Positions 25,660 through 38,499 of a stretch of 64,000 nucleotides of DNA are shown here, piece by piece (position 1 is the first letter of the stretch; each line of letters opens with the position of its first letter). The notes under the pieces are model-generated. The model saw only the letters and a list, made by a program, of their open reading frames with translations, did no database searches and was not told the DNA's origin. Position numbers and translations under genes: made by a program. Source of the DNA: Spirodela intermedia (taxonomy: Eukaryota > Streptophyta > Magnoliopsida > Alismatales > Araceae); contig LR746276.1 of assembly GCA_902729315.2 (NCBI GenBank), forward strand, positions 4,570,169 through 4,634,168. Direction: 5' to 3'.

Positions 25660-25757
25660 GGGTTGCTATGATGATGGTGTTCTTAAATCTCGTTAATCTG
25701 ATCAGTTCCTATGAGGAAGATTAACCAAATCCATTCTATCACTATCCTGAGCAATCC
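25660..25757 (+). ncRNA. C/D-box snoRNA with predicted 25S rRNA target
   Basis: This shows the full set of C/D-box features. Box C ATGATGA is at 25668-25674, box D' CTGA at 25698-25701, a C'-like ATGAGGA at 25711-25717 and box D CTGA at 25747-25750. The ends pair as a 7-bp terminal stem (25660-25666 with 25751-25757, one G-U pair). The element next to box D' (AATCTCGTTAAT, 25686-25697) is complementary over 12 nt to the conserved AUUAACGAGAUU of domain V in large-subunit rRNA. By the fifth-nucleotide rule it would guide 2'-O-methylation of the second A of AUUAA. I recognise no target for the element next to box D. A telo-box promoter lies just upstream. Confidence 0.8.
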
Positions 25758-25759
25758 TC

Positions 25760-26590
25760 CCTCGCGTTCTCCACTCCCCCACTTCTTCTGCTCTTGCGCG
25801 ATCTGTTCTCTGAGATCCGTTCCCTGCTCGTCGTCTGTCACTTGTTCTCATTCTGTGAGATCTCTCTTCCTTGGTTTCCTTTGCGCGGTTGTTGCTCTCG
25901 CATCGGTTAGAACACTTTTCGTTTCCCACGAGTAAATGAGATGCCACTAATCGATGACGCCATTTGGAGATGGATTTACAAGGGTTTAATCTTTTCCATT
26001 TCTCGGGCTGTTCTCGAATTGATTGGCGGTGTAGGATTGAAAGGATTGAAAGGAAGATCCCAAGCAGCCTAGCTTCTTGAATATCTGGGTTGTTTCACAA
26101 GTGTTCTTGAATATTTTGAGCAAAAGCTTCTTCGAATTTCCTTTAACATAATTATGGGATTAATGACTTTTACAAAAAAGAAAACTCAGTTCTTCTGAAA
26201 AATAAACCAGGATTCATCAACCTGACGCCACAGTTTGAATGCTAAAAATATTTTTTCATGCTTACAAGAAAGCAGTCAGTAAAATCATCGAGTTGCTTTT
26301 TGGATGATTAAGTGAAACCATAATCATTTCTTGTATCATATTATGAACTTTGAACGAAAGGAATACCATTTCTGCAATAAACCATTGAAGAAAAAACTTT
26401 ATTTGTGAAAAATTTAAAATCATCCTGATATTTTCTTTAATAATTACTACTTGGTGATATTTTTCAAATATGCTTGATTGCCTAACAACACATAATGCCG
26501 AATAGCAAAATTATTTGATGAGATATATATGTCATCTTCTAATAACTCTATATTTAAACCTATATTCAATTTTATGCCAACCATGTCCAT
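25760..26590. other. Region downstream of the snoRNA, no further gene recognised
   Basis: Up to about 25,960 the sequence is CT-rich and probably part of the snoRNA precursor or its host transcript. I looked for a second C/D or H/ACA unit and found none that is convincing. After 26,060 the DNA is AT-rich. Confidence 0.45.
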
Positions 26591-26599
26591 CACAAAAAA

Positions 26600-26913
26600 A
26601 AATTGGCCAAGTTGAGCTTCATATGAATATTGGGACAGTTCATTTGAAAAGCTTCTAGTATGGTGATCCTATGTAATTTTCTAAATTAATAATATATAAC
26701 CACTGTATAAAGAAATAAATCAAAAATTAATACTGGGTAGATCCTCGTATAAATAATAAATGTAAATTGGGCCAAGTTGAATTCCATATGCATATTGGAA
26801 TAGTTGATTTGAGAAGCTTCAAGTATGGTGATCCTATGTAATTTTCCAAATTCATACTATATGGTCGTTGTATAAACTAATAAATATAAATTACTACTGG
26901 GTAGATCCTTATA
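26600..26913. repeat. Tandem duplication, two units of about 150 bp
   Basis: Unit one at 26600-26750 and unit two at 26764-26913 share the same order: ggccaagttga, catatg-atattgg, agcttc-agtatggtgatcct, a TGTAATTTTC block, and tactgggtagatcct. They differ by scattered substitutions. No coding capacity. Confidence 0.85.
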
Positions 26914-26929
26914 GTCCTTTCGTAGATAT

Positions 26930-29830
26930 GGAGATATAATAACTTGTAATGTTGGATTTTGACATTGTTCACTGAATAAGGAATTTAATTATAGCTTTTG
27001 GAAAAGGTGCTTATAAAATCATTATTTCTAAATCCTATTTTGAGGCTTCAGTTTTTTTATTTCCTTTGCATCATTATATTTACTTTTTGACATTACTAAA
27101 ATTAAATAAAGATTGTGTTCTCCATTTTTTAAATGAATGATGATCTATCACAATATATATTGTTATGAGACATAATTCAAAATCTTTCAGTGTTCTTAGT
27201 GAAGCAACTAAGATAGAACGCTTAAACATAGTAGATCTATTAATTACATCTCAAATCACCATTTAATTTTCTTATGAGTTGATGGAAAATGAGTAAAGTA
27301 AGAGCATAAATGGAATTTTTTTTATAACAATAGACAGAGGATAAATAAATTAAACAGAACATTCACCACATGTTAGGTTAGAAAAGCATTGATGACAAAA
27401 ATCCTCTTACTGTACTAGTCCTATTCTTTAATTAGAATATCAACATTCAATCTTAAGTTCAAAGTTCTTACAATGGATTCAAGAAAATATATACTTGATT
27501 GGAACCATCGTGGAAGCTTCATCAGTAGTACAAACACACACAAGAAAAAAGATCACTATCTTCATAAAGTACTAAAGAGATTCTTTCATAAATGACAAAC
27601 GATCAAAACAATAATATATATATAAGTAAGCATTTAAAATTGAGTCTAAATAGGGGACAATCTGGCATGATCTTTAATTGAGACATTCGTGAGGAGGCCG
27701 CATATTTTTTTTATAGATGGCTCTCGTCATTTTCAACAAAACATGATTTTTAAGTTGTATGCCACATAATTGGATAAAAAATTGGGAAATTATACTTGTC
27801 ACTTAGTGAGTCAATCTCAGCTGATCTTATTTATCCCATTCTGGGATCTCACATCTTAACTATATATGTGACATTATATATCTGTTGTCCATTCTACGAT
27901 AGCTAAGTTGATGTGCTTATATGTTGGAGCAGTGTCACATTCAATGTGAAAAACCAAATATGTGATTAAAAATCTATGAAACTATTCAATTAATTGTAAA
28001 TTGATTTTGAGCTGAATTGCTAAATATTCAAATAGATTAATATATGCCCATGTTTAGTATGACTTAAATTATTAAAATCTATAATTTAATTGTACATCAT
28101 ATAATAAAAGTGAATAATTGTAAATAAGCAATCCTTTGCTGATATTGAACAAGATGTACATCCTTTTTGTGCAAGGACCAAGATAGATGCTACATGAAAC
28201 TGAACCTCAAAAGATACTAAGAAAATAATACTAAAAACATATCGACAATTATTTATTGTCTTGAAACATCTCATTATATCAATGTCCAGCTAATAAGTAT
28301 CTCAAAAATTTACAATGATGTTTGTAATAATACTTGATCTTAAGAAATAAGATTTCCAGTTCTCAACAACTTAATTTGGCTTGATAATAAAATGAAGAAA
28401 TTATTATGCTTTTATGGAAAAATATTGAATAAAAACTTTCATTTTACTTTGCATGATGGACCCCCCCTCTCAATTATTGAGATGGGATTCCTTTTACAAT
28501 CCATTTGTTGCCGTCTACTTGGTACATCTTGATGTACTAGAGTCTTAACATTATTCTTGTGGACTCACCCAATGGTCATTATTCATGACATTTTTATGTT
28601 TGGTTGCATTCTCCACCACCATTGGAATATAATTTGCTCATAGTGGCTCAAATAATAAAAAATTAACATCCTCTCTTGATCCATACCAAGATGTAACTAG
28701 CATGAGAAGCGATTCATTAATCAAGTGCTCAACGAGAGACAACAATGAGAGTGCATTTTGATAGTTATACTATGTGTATCATACATACTTACTAAGGTAT
28801 ATTACTCAGAAAAATTATCCCATTTCTAAGTATATAATAAAATTTTAAGTAGACTCTCTCTTGTATGAAAGGATTTCCAAATGAGGAAATTTGTAGAAAA
28901 TTGATGATATATGCATGTCACAAGTATCAGTTTGATGAATGGAAACATCATGCTCGTAAGATTATGAATGTTTACCAATAAAAGTAAATTCATTTTAAAT
29001 GAAGGAGTTTTAAAAAAGGATTGAGACATGATAAGAACCATCGTGGAATCAAAATCATCCTAAGCATTACAATTTCCACAGTGTCAAATAGAGCTTTCCC
29101 AAGGTATCCATTAATCCCAATACAATACATGAAATCCAAGCAAGGGGGGTAAAAGAAAATGACAACATAAGTGTAATATTTAATCTATTGCCCTCGTGCA
29201 ATAAGTTTTCTAATTTTTGTGCATCATTCTCAACAAGATTCTGAATTTTGGGTGCCCACATTTCATGGTTTGATACACATCATATGTTCTTTACAAGTAA
29301 ATTACTTATTTGCCAATTCTTTAAGTAACCCATATGACAGTCTAACTGAACTTGTGTTTTCTTTTTGTCTACGGTGCCATCATGATATGGATCAAGATCC
29401 TATTTATATTTTGTATTTATGCTGATTTTGCTGAAAATTAAGATGCCTTGTCTCACCTCTGTAGACTTGCTATCATTCATAAATTGTTGAGATAATATGG
29501 ATTAGATTGAATCAGTGTGAAAGTAGTGTGTGATTTGACCTTGTTTCCCTACTAACTTGAGAATCAACCTTAAAATTACGTCTCCTCATGAAGCCTAATT
29601 ATGTAGACATTGGCATGATTTCGATGGGAGAAAATAGCGACAGAAGATTTGCCATCACAGCCCCTAGCGGACTGGATTTCCTCGAGTTATGATTCTATCT
29701 AGAAATCCTATGAAAGAGGGGGAGAACTTTGGATTCCACACAAGAACCCTAATTCTAGTGAATCATGGGGATCCTCTGTCCCCAATTTTCTGCCTTATTT
29801 GATTGATTCTGCGTGATTTATTGGATTTAA
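26930..29830. other. AT-rich intergenic DNA, no gene recognised
   Basis: Nothing but short open frames of 60-70 codons on both strands, none family-like. Probably old transposon relics, but no terminal repeats or domains were seen. Confidence 0.55.
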
Positions 29831-29934
29831 GACGCCCTTAATCGCGGTTGATCGGGGGATCTATGCATCTATTATTTATCAAATAATTGGGTGGGATTCC
29901 GTGGGAGAGGATGGGAGCGAGAGAGTGAGAGAGG

Positions 29935-30074
29935 AAGAGCATACCAATCCAAGCAGCCAAGACAGCAATAATTGCACAGCCAAGAGGCTTCCCCCCAATG
30001 CGGATCCTCCGTGAGTCGCCGGGGGCCTCATCGTCGAAGCTTCCTCCGGCGGTGTGCAGAGTGCTGGAACACAT
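29935..30074 (-). CDS. Possible first exon of a small membrane protein gene
   Basis: A minus-strand open frame from ATG at 30074 reads a short polar N-terminus with SFDDEAPGDSRRIRIGG and then a hydrophobic stretch (CAIIAVLAAWIGMLFL) that could span a membrane. Base composition and codon choice look more coding-like than the flanking DNA. A possible donor (ATTG/GTATGC) lies at about 29,943, and no following exon could be recognised. The frame also stays open upstream through GA-repeat DNA. Family unknown; it may be spurious. Confidence 0.3.
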
Positions 30075-30622
30075 GGAACAGTCCTTCCATGTCCAACGTG
30101 CTCGGTATCCCACCTGCCGTGGCGCTGACCATCCCAGCCATTCAATGAGAGAGAAAGAGAGAGAGAAGATAGACCGTGAGGGAGAGAAAGATGGAGTGAG
30201 GGAGAGATGTAGGTGGAGTGGCAAACGGATAGATTGCCATTCAGAGAGAGAGAGAGAGGGAGGACGAGGAAGCAGTGGGGGGCTAGAGGACAAGCGGCCG
30301 TATAAACAGACTCCGGATCGTCGTACTCAATTGATCGATAAATGGGCCTCCAGCAGAACCGAAACTTCGGATCCACGCCTCCGCCCACCCTTTTTTAGTT
30401 CGCACGACTTTGTGCTGGTGGGCCCCAACGCGTTTTTTTGTGGGCCCCACTCAACGCCTCGCCACCACCCCAGTTTCAACCGTACAATGGGTACGAGAAT
30501 GCCCTTCTCCCTTGGGGGTACGTGGCGCAATTTAATCGTGGTCGTCGTGCTCCCCTCTCTCTCTCTCTCTCCTCTCTCTCTCTTCTCTCGTTTGTAACGG
30601 AAGGACCTAGTTGAAGCGCAGG

Positions 30623-30630
30623 TATAAATA
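30623..30630 (+). promoter_or_regulatory. TATA box of the CBP60 gene
   Basis: TATAAATA lies 219 nt upstream of the proposed start codon and is preceded by a CT-rich patch at 30,555-30,590. A transcription start near 30,655 would leave about 190 nt of 5' leader. Confidence 0.6.
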
Positions 30631-30841
30631 GGGAGGAGGGAATGGAGTGACGAGAGGAGGAAGGGGGATGAGAGCGGACCACAGCAACGAGGGAGGAGAA
30701 GCTGCGGGGGGCGGCGCTGGTTGTTTTTGGAAGGTAAAGCTCATCGCGAGGGGCGGGCTTCCTCTGGACGAGGTCGGCCCCGCTGTGCCCCCCCTTGTTG
30801 GCCGCCAAGGATCCTCCCTTATTGGCCCAGGGAGGCAGAGG

Positions 30842-31673
30842 ATGGCGCAGAAACGGCATCTCGAGGAGGAAAAAGGAAAGGGAGGGATGGGGTACGATGG
30901 CTGCAGCCCCGGAGAGAAGAGACAGAAGGTCCCCGATCTCGGAAGGTGAGATTGGCGCGCAGGGCGGATGGTGCTCTGTTTGCTTGCCACTCATTATTTT
31001 ATTCCGCAAATAGGGATCGGTGCCGCCAAGATCGAATCTATTCTGATTTGTGTAGCGGGGATTGGCCATCCCCGGGGATCATGGGGAGGTATTTTATTGG
31101 AAATTGAACTGGATTCTGTTTATTCTATGAGATAAGCTGTTTTTATCTGCATGCGACAAGTGAAACGGGTGTGGGCTGAAATAGCGTGGGTTTCATGTCT
31201 GTCGGAGGAGGATGTGGAAGGATTTTCCTTCTTGCGCGCCTTTTTGGGATTTTTTCCAAGAAAAAATCACGAAGGGAATTATTATTCCCTTACCCTCTGC
31301 TTTTAGGATTGAGGTCGCGTTGACTTGGTGTATCTGACTGTGTTTTCTTCTCTCAATTCACTTCCCAGTGTCATAGTAGAAGTGATGAAGATGAACGCGC
31401 TGCAGAAATTGCTCTCGGTGATAGAACCCCAGCTTCGAAGAGTTGTAAGTGCACATCGTCTCAGAAACCCATTTTCCTTCCAGATGATGAACTTCTGTTG
31501 CTTGTTATGGAGGGGTCTGGCTTCTTCGCAAGTTCAACTTGCTTGGTTACCAATTCTGATATAATCAGCTTGACTTCACGCCGATGTACCCCCTTTCAGT
31601 AGCATAGCTTTGAGAAATGATTCTGACGGTTTCTGCGAACTGATGCAAATATCAGCTGGCAGAGAGAGGGAGG

Positions 31674-31710
<37 letters not shown>

Positions 31711-33231
31711 GGATTGTTGGATAGATAGAGAGAAGTACAGGCAGAGGCATCCTGCGAATGGTGGATGATATTATTATTATTATTATTTCTGCTTTGTATT
31801 TTGCGGCAGAAGCAGAGGAAGTGAACCTTGACCTTAAAGTTTGTCTATCTCCCCTGATTTCATGTCAAAAAGTTGGTTTCGTCGCCTTAGCTATTCTCAC
31901 CCACCTTATTTTCAGACAAACTACTCGAATGAACAATTCCCAGATTAATCAACCCATTCTCCATAGATTTCTTCTGTAAAGAACCCATGATGAATTCCCA
32001 TGGCTAGTTGAAGGTTTTCTCTGAGTCTGTGGGAGAATGAACTCAATTTTATCAGCCAAGGGTATTGGAGAGCTCAGGACTGTTCATTCTATGGGAGAAT
32101 GAACTCAATTTTATCAGCCAAGGGTATTGGAGGATTTGGGTGCTTTTCTTTAAATGGGTGGAAACCTAACTATTTCCATAATGGTCTAAATTCAGATTAA
32201 TTGATATCCAATCCAAATGAGCTCAACACAGGTAATCTTTGGAAAACGGTGTTTTTTTCAACAATCTTCTGAAACCAGATTGACGGAACCAATGGAGATA
32301 AATAAAATAGTGAGGAATGGAGAGTGGAAGAAAGAGGAGTATACAAATGTCAGACCCCAAAGTTTTATTTACAAAGGTAGTCAGATCCTTTCTCATGAAT
32401 TTTTAGTACGAATAACATCCAATGAGTATTTTTAAAAAAGCAATTATGTGATTTTACGTTCATTAGCATCTCCTTTATGCCATACAAGTGTGGAACGCTG
32501 AAGGAGCAACATTTTTCTCAGGTGAAAGAAGAAGTAGAGATGGCATTGGCTAAGCACTTGGCTACCATGAAACGGTGAGAACTCAGAGAATGTAGCCTGG
32601 CTGCCATTTAATTTAGCTTTTACGGTTGCTCCATGGTCTCTTAAAAGCTTGTTTTTCCTTTGATAATCATACAGGCAATGTGGAAAACAAATATATCCAT
32701 CGTCCTCAAGAAGCTTGCAGCTGCAATTTGTCAGCAAGCTCTCTCTGCCCATATTTACTGGGACGAAGATCGAAGGCGAGGATTGCTCTGGAATAAGCTT
32801 AGCTCTGGTCGACACCTTGACCAGGAAAATAGTTGTGTCGGGCCCGGAGTCTTTGATGAAGGTGGAAATAGTTGTTCTGGAAGGGGATTTCGAGGTGGAA
32901 GAAGAGATCTGGACGTTTGATGAGTTTAAGAGCAACATCGTCAAGGAAAGAGAGGGCAAGCGTCCCCTGCTCTCGGGGGACGTGTTTCTGGATCTCACTG
33001 AGGGGACTGGCGTGCTAGGGGAGCTCGCCTTCACGGACAATTCAAGCTGGACGAGGAGCCGAAAGTTCCGACTTGGGGCCAGAGTTGAGGATGGCTACTT
33101 CAATGGAATCCGCATCAGGGAAGCCAAAACCGAGCCCTTCATGGTCAAAGATCATCGTGGCGAATGTGAGTTCCTCGTTGATCATACATACATACACATG
33201 CAAACACATCAATTCATGTTATCTTCATCAC

Positions 33232-33264
<33 letters not shown>

Positions 33265-34725
33265 GATCTCAAGAATATTTGCATCTGCGTATATGATTTC
33301 AGTCTAAGCAGGGGGTGTATGAGATGAAATGGAAAATGGCGTGTATTCTTCATAGTTTTTGGTTGCGGGCAGGTGGATGAGATTGTCGTGAATTGAAGAA
33401 TTTGAGAATATGCTTGCTTGCAGTGTACAAGAAACACTACCCGCCGTCCCTCGCCGACGAGGTCTGGCGGCTGGAGAAGATTGGCAAGGACGGCGCGTTC
33501 CACAAGCGCCTCGGCAGCGAGAACATCAACACGGTGAAGGATTTCCTCACGATGCTGCACCTCGACACTCAGCGGCTCAGAAACGTATGGCCCCAGCCCT
33601 CCTCTTCCTTCCCGTCAGTTCGTGATTCTTTCATCGCCCGCCGGTAGAAAGAGACCAAAGCTTTGCTCTTCTTCGTCTTGCTAACTCTGGGCTGTGAATG
33701 AAAATTTATCAAATTGCAACTTTCTGCAGATTTTGGGCACCGGTATGTCTGCGAAGATGTGGGAGGTTACCGTAGAGCACGCGAGGACCTGCGTGCTCGG
33801 CAGCCAAGTGTACACCTACTACCCGGGTAGGCAGCAGAAGACGGGTGTGGCGTTTAATATCGTCGGCGAGGTCGTCGGCGTCGTCTCCGACGGGCAGTAC
33901 GTCCCCGCCGGCGAGCTCTCTGAAGCCCAGAAGGCAAGCCTTCTTTTTCTTTTTCTTCTTCTTCTTCTTCTTCGTCTTCTTCTTCGGTAGAATGCCGTCG
34001 TCTCTGAAACTCACGGGGCCGGGGGTGGCTTGTTTCAGGCAGATTCCCACAAGCTCGTGAAGGCGGCGTATGAGCACTGGGAGGAGGTCTCCCTGTGTGA
34101 CGGCGGCGCCGCCACCGGCGGCTCCTCCCACGCCTCCTCCGTCTCCTACACCGCCGGCGGGCAGCCCCTGGTGGAGAGCTTCTACCACGAGTTCTCCGGC
34201 TCCTGCCGCACCGACGGCTTCGGCTTCGCCCACCCCACCATCTCCTCCCCGGAGATGATCTCCTCCGTCCTCCCCACGGCGGCGCGCCGGCGGAGCTTCG
34301 ACGCCGCCGCCGCCTCCGTCCTCCAAGCCATGGACAGCATCGAGTCCCGGTACGACCCCGGCTTCCTCAGCCACGGCCTCTACGCCGACTCCGGCGACCT
34401 ATTCCCCACCTCCCTCATCTTCGACGGCGAGTCCACCAGCCAGCCCCTCTTCGCCGGCGACGGCGACGACCAGCTCCACTATTTCGACGCCGACGCTCCG
34501 CTGCTCGCCGGCGGCGGCCTCCGCCCCGATTCCCCCGCCGACCTCGGCAGCGCCGTCACCGGCTTCCTCGCCGCCGCCGCCGCCCGCGGGAAGGTCAACC
34601 GCAGCTGGAGGACCCTCATCTCCGTCCTCAAGTGGCGCTTCTCCATCAAGAGGATCGTCTCTCTGAGAAGGAAGGATAGATTCGGTGTAGGAAACCCTCC
34701 GCAGAGAGACTTACCACGAGGATGA
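30842..34725 (+). CDS. CBP60: CALMODULIN-BINDING PROTEIN 60 family transcription factor, seven exons
   Basis: A plant-specific nuclear DNA- and calmodulin-binding protein of the CBP60/SARD1 family, members of which control salicylic-acid defence genes. Exons: 30842-30945, 31369-31444, 32522-32574, 32675-33165, 33424-33584, 33730-33933, 34039-34725; 591 residues. Conserved blocks include [10 protein letters not shown] at the N-terminus, [39 protein letters not shown] across the exon 4/5 join, [19 protein letters not shown] and [19 protein letters not shown]. The C-terminus has [18 protein letters not shown] (residues 553-570), resembling the C-terminal calmodulin-binding segment of CBP60a-type members. 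Intron 6 uses a GC donor (AAG/GCAAGC) with an AG acceptor. Exon 7 is very GC-rich. The start at 30842 fits the family N-terminus, but an in-frame ATG at 30647 is also open. I cannot assign the exact subgroup. Confidence 0.93.
31676..31708. repeat. GA microsatellite in CBP60 intron 2
   Basis: GA tract of about 16 units, preceded by GGGA units. Confidence 0.9.
32030..32132. repeat. Exact 41-bp direct repeat in CBP60 intron 2
   Basis: The 41 bp at 32030-32070 (starting tgggagaatgaactcaattt) are repeated without change at 32092-32132. Exact identity suggests a recent local duplication. Confidence 0.9.
33224..33263. repeat. Trinucleotide (TCA) microsatellite in CBP60 intron 4
   Basis: About 12 TCA units between exons 4 and 5. 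The His or Ser runs in overlapping frames are artefacts. Confidence 0.9.
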
Positions 34726-35097
34726 GGGGCCAGCTAGAGAATCCTTTGATATATCCATTGTATATATACTATATCTCTCTACATATATATCCGTTGTACA
34801 TATATATGCGGTGAGTTGGAGATATCTTAGCCTTCCACTAGATTCCAATCAAATGTACATAGAAGGTCTTCTGTAGAGAACAACAGGTAACTCCCGTGTT
34901 CTTAGGGAGCACAGAGAGAAGCTGGTCGCGGATGGGTAGCAGTCCTTGTGCAATTTTTTTGCAGAATATAGTACTGGTTTGGGTTTCAATGAAAATGATG
35001 CCTGATCCGTGAAGATGACCCTCGAAGAATTATTTCATAGTGCAGGTGGGTATTTATGGCGATTATTTTGTTTTTGATTCCCTTGTGTTGCATCTCC

Positions 35098-35386
<289 letters not shown>

Positions 35387-35399
35387 CTCAAACACACAT

Positions 35400-38300
35400 C
35401 CGAAGTTCAGCAAATTCTAGCGTTGAATAAATGATGGATGTCGAGTCTATTGAAAGAGAGACTCTTGGTGGGTGATTCAGCCCCTTCCACGTAATTAATG
35501 ATGATTAGAACTTTCAACCCTATGTATCCCCACACATGTGGCTAACGGATCACCAGCTTTAGGCTACTTTGACTAGGCTTATTCAACATTGAACTATGAA
35601 GATGTCATACTTTTTATTTAGTGTGATTAAATTCCTAAATTAGACCTTTAACCAACTTAATTTCATAAATATTTCCCATTTCTATGGATTTTCTAGTGAG
35701 ATAATTAAATTTAAATTTTGTCAAAAAATTGAGGAATTTTGTACATGTTTGGAAAATGATAGGACAACAATCACTAATGGACAATGATGTAAGTTGGGGC
35801 TGAAATAGATTGGACTAATCCACAAGCTTTGACTTGTTCCTAAATGTGTGCATTGATTCACATTGGAAAATATTTGGGAAATAATTGCATTAAAATATAT
35901 TGTATTATTTCGTAAAAACATATGAGTTTTGTATTCAATTGTGAGAATTGAAATTAATGTGGTTCAATTTTATATTCAATTGTTTCAATCAGTTGGTCAA
36001 GTATATATTTTGGTCTAACTTTAATGCCTTAATATGACTGTAGTTATGACAATGACAAGGTATACGTTGACATTTTGGAATGATTAAACCATTAAATACC
36101 AAGATATCAGGATGCCCAATAAATCTGATCAACAAGAGAAGCATATGCTGAGTTTATTTTTAACTTTTTTGTCATAAATATTAGTCACAAACGAAAAGTC
36201 AAAAGGTTTTAAGTTGACCGAGCACTCATTCATCCATGGGGGAGTTCATGGTTCTAACTTGTAAACCTGTAAATTTTCATATGACTAAGAATACCAATAT
36301 TTGTACACTATTGTAAAGTTTGGAATTTATCTCTCATTGATGCCTTAGACAAGATATATTAAATAGATGTTAACAAGAAAAGATCAACACAAGTTTGACC
36401 TCTTCTTCCTTGTTGACCATTCTATGCCTTGAATGGGAAATGAGATGACTTACAAGCAACTTTGAATGTGGCAAAGAAATATGTTCATTTTTAATGCTCT
36501 TAAGATTGAGCATCATTTATCATTGAGTAACATATGTTGACCATTTGTACCCAATGAATCTTACAACCAATGGCCTTGATTACTTCTAGAAGCCCACAAT
36601 TCATTTTTTTTCCCATGACAAGGTATCAAAACAAAATTGTATATGCACAGATTATAAATGTGTTAATTATTTTTTTGGAAACTCATTTAATAGTGATGTG
36701 TAAAATCACAAGAGACTGTACTTAGATATATTTTTTCTATTAATATAAAAATTAATCTCAATACCTATTTTCAGAATAATAGATCTAAGGCAAAGGGTAC
36801 AAATCTAGGATTTCATTTTAGAGTACTAAAAAAATTATTTGAACAATTAAAGTCTCCTTTATGTAATTTCATTAGATTTTTGATCCCTAACCTAACCCTA
36901 TTGGATCATTTTGATCTAGATTTTTTTGTGACCATTCTACTTGGAATCGATTGACTAAAGTGTTGACTCAACAAATCCACAATTAATGAACTTATTCCAA
37001 TTGCAGACTTAGAAATTGATTCTTGGAACCTAAAATCAATTGACAAGGAGAATGTGGGTGTGGAAAGGGACCATATTTATCTTCACATATTTGAAAATCA
37101 AGATTGAGATTGACACTTGTATGTACGTTGATTATTATGTAATCATATCAATATTAATACGTAAATTTTATACTTTATGGTTTCCTAATGAATGGGTAGA
37201 ACAAAGAGGATGTGGCTAGATAATATAAAAATAAATTGTTAATGAATATGATTATTATGATAACCGAGCATAAGAATTTGAAAATATTATTGCGATTTAT
37301 GGTGCTTGAAATCCTTTATGTTAGATATTTCTTAGTCAACATCATATCTAATGAATGAGTGAAACGATTTTCAATTATGACCTTATTAAACAAAACATAC
37401 GAATTTCTTTGATTAGAAAAATCATCAAACAAAGATGATGCATGCCCAAGAATTATTATCTCTTTTTACTTTGATATGTAAATCCACAAATTCTAACAAT
37501 AACCTATAATCACTTGTGTAAACACAAGGCTTGTTGGATGCATTGGACCATACACATTGGTTAGTGATCCTTGATAATTATCTTATGATTTTGTAACCCA
37601 TATGTTACCACTTCGAGAAACATCACACTTATGACAAGGGGTCATGAAGCATGGAACCAATATATCCTAATAACATGGTGATAGATGTTTTATCTCATAG
37701 AGGAATTATATCTCCACCTAACAAGTTGACTCGACACACATTTAGTTTTTACTTCATCCTACCATGAATATAAAAAATAAATAAAGAAAATATATTCAAA
37801 TGAAATGGTAATATTTGTATACAAAGGGGAAATACTTTTTCACAAGATTTTCTTCTATTTGCCAAGCATGACATCCCATGGCTCCACATTGACCCTTAGA
37901 TAATGTGACCCGACATGATGACCATTAAAAAGTATCACTGAGATATGAATATACTAATAATGTGCCACATGGGTGGTACATATCACATGAAATAGGTATA
38001 ATGTGTTGTGATTATTACAAACAGTCTATGATGTTTGTCAGATGATGCAACTCTAGTACACTTTAGGAATGGTGGGCAGTCACCTATGACATGAGTTAGT
38101 TGTGCATGGCTCTACATAGAACATACTAATAATGGAATGTGCCCAATTGAACACATGAACTGGGAGAGAATGAGTTAGGCAAAAATTTAGAGGAAGGCCC
38201 TAAAATTAGGTAGGAGGTATGATGAGGGGGATAGGGGGAGTGGGTGCTTGATTGGACATGGATGATTTTTTTGGGGACATTTCTTCTAGTGATTGAGACA

Positions 38301-38450
38301 TTATCTTATCATCTATTTTTTTTTTAATTTCAAAATAGCTTCAGATGATTAAGCCTCTTGGATAAAACCTCATAAGGATATATGTATATATATATATATA
38401 TATATATTTATCCTCAGAAAACTATGGGCGGGGGGAGGGGCGGGAGTCGC
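35400..38450. other. AT-rich intergenic DNA, no gene recognised
   Basis: About 3 kb with no open frame above 66 codons. An AT dinucleotide run occurs at 38,380-38,407. Nothing identifiable. Confidence 0.6.
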
Positions 38451-38499
38451 AGTAATCATAAATATAAATAAATGTTGAAAAAAAGAGGGACCAATGCGT

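Noticed and set aside
33709..34374. 221-codon minus-strand open frame
   Set aside because: It is the shadow of the GC-rich CBP60 exons 6 and 7 in the opposite strand.
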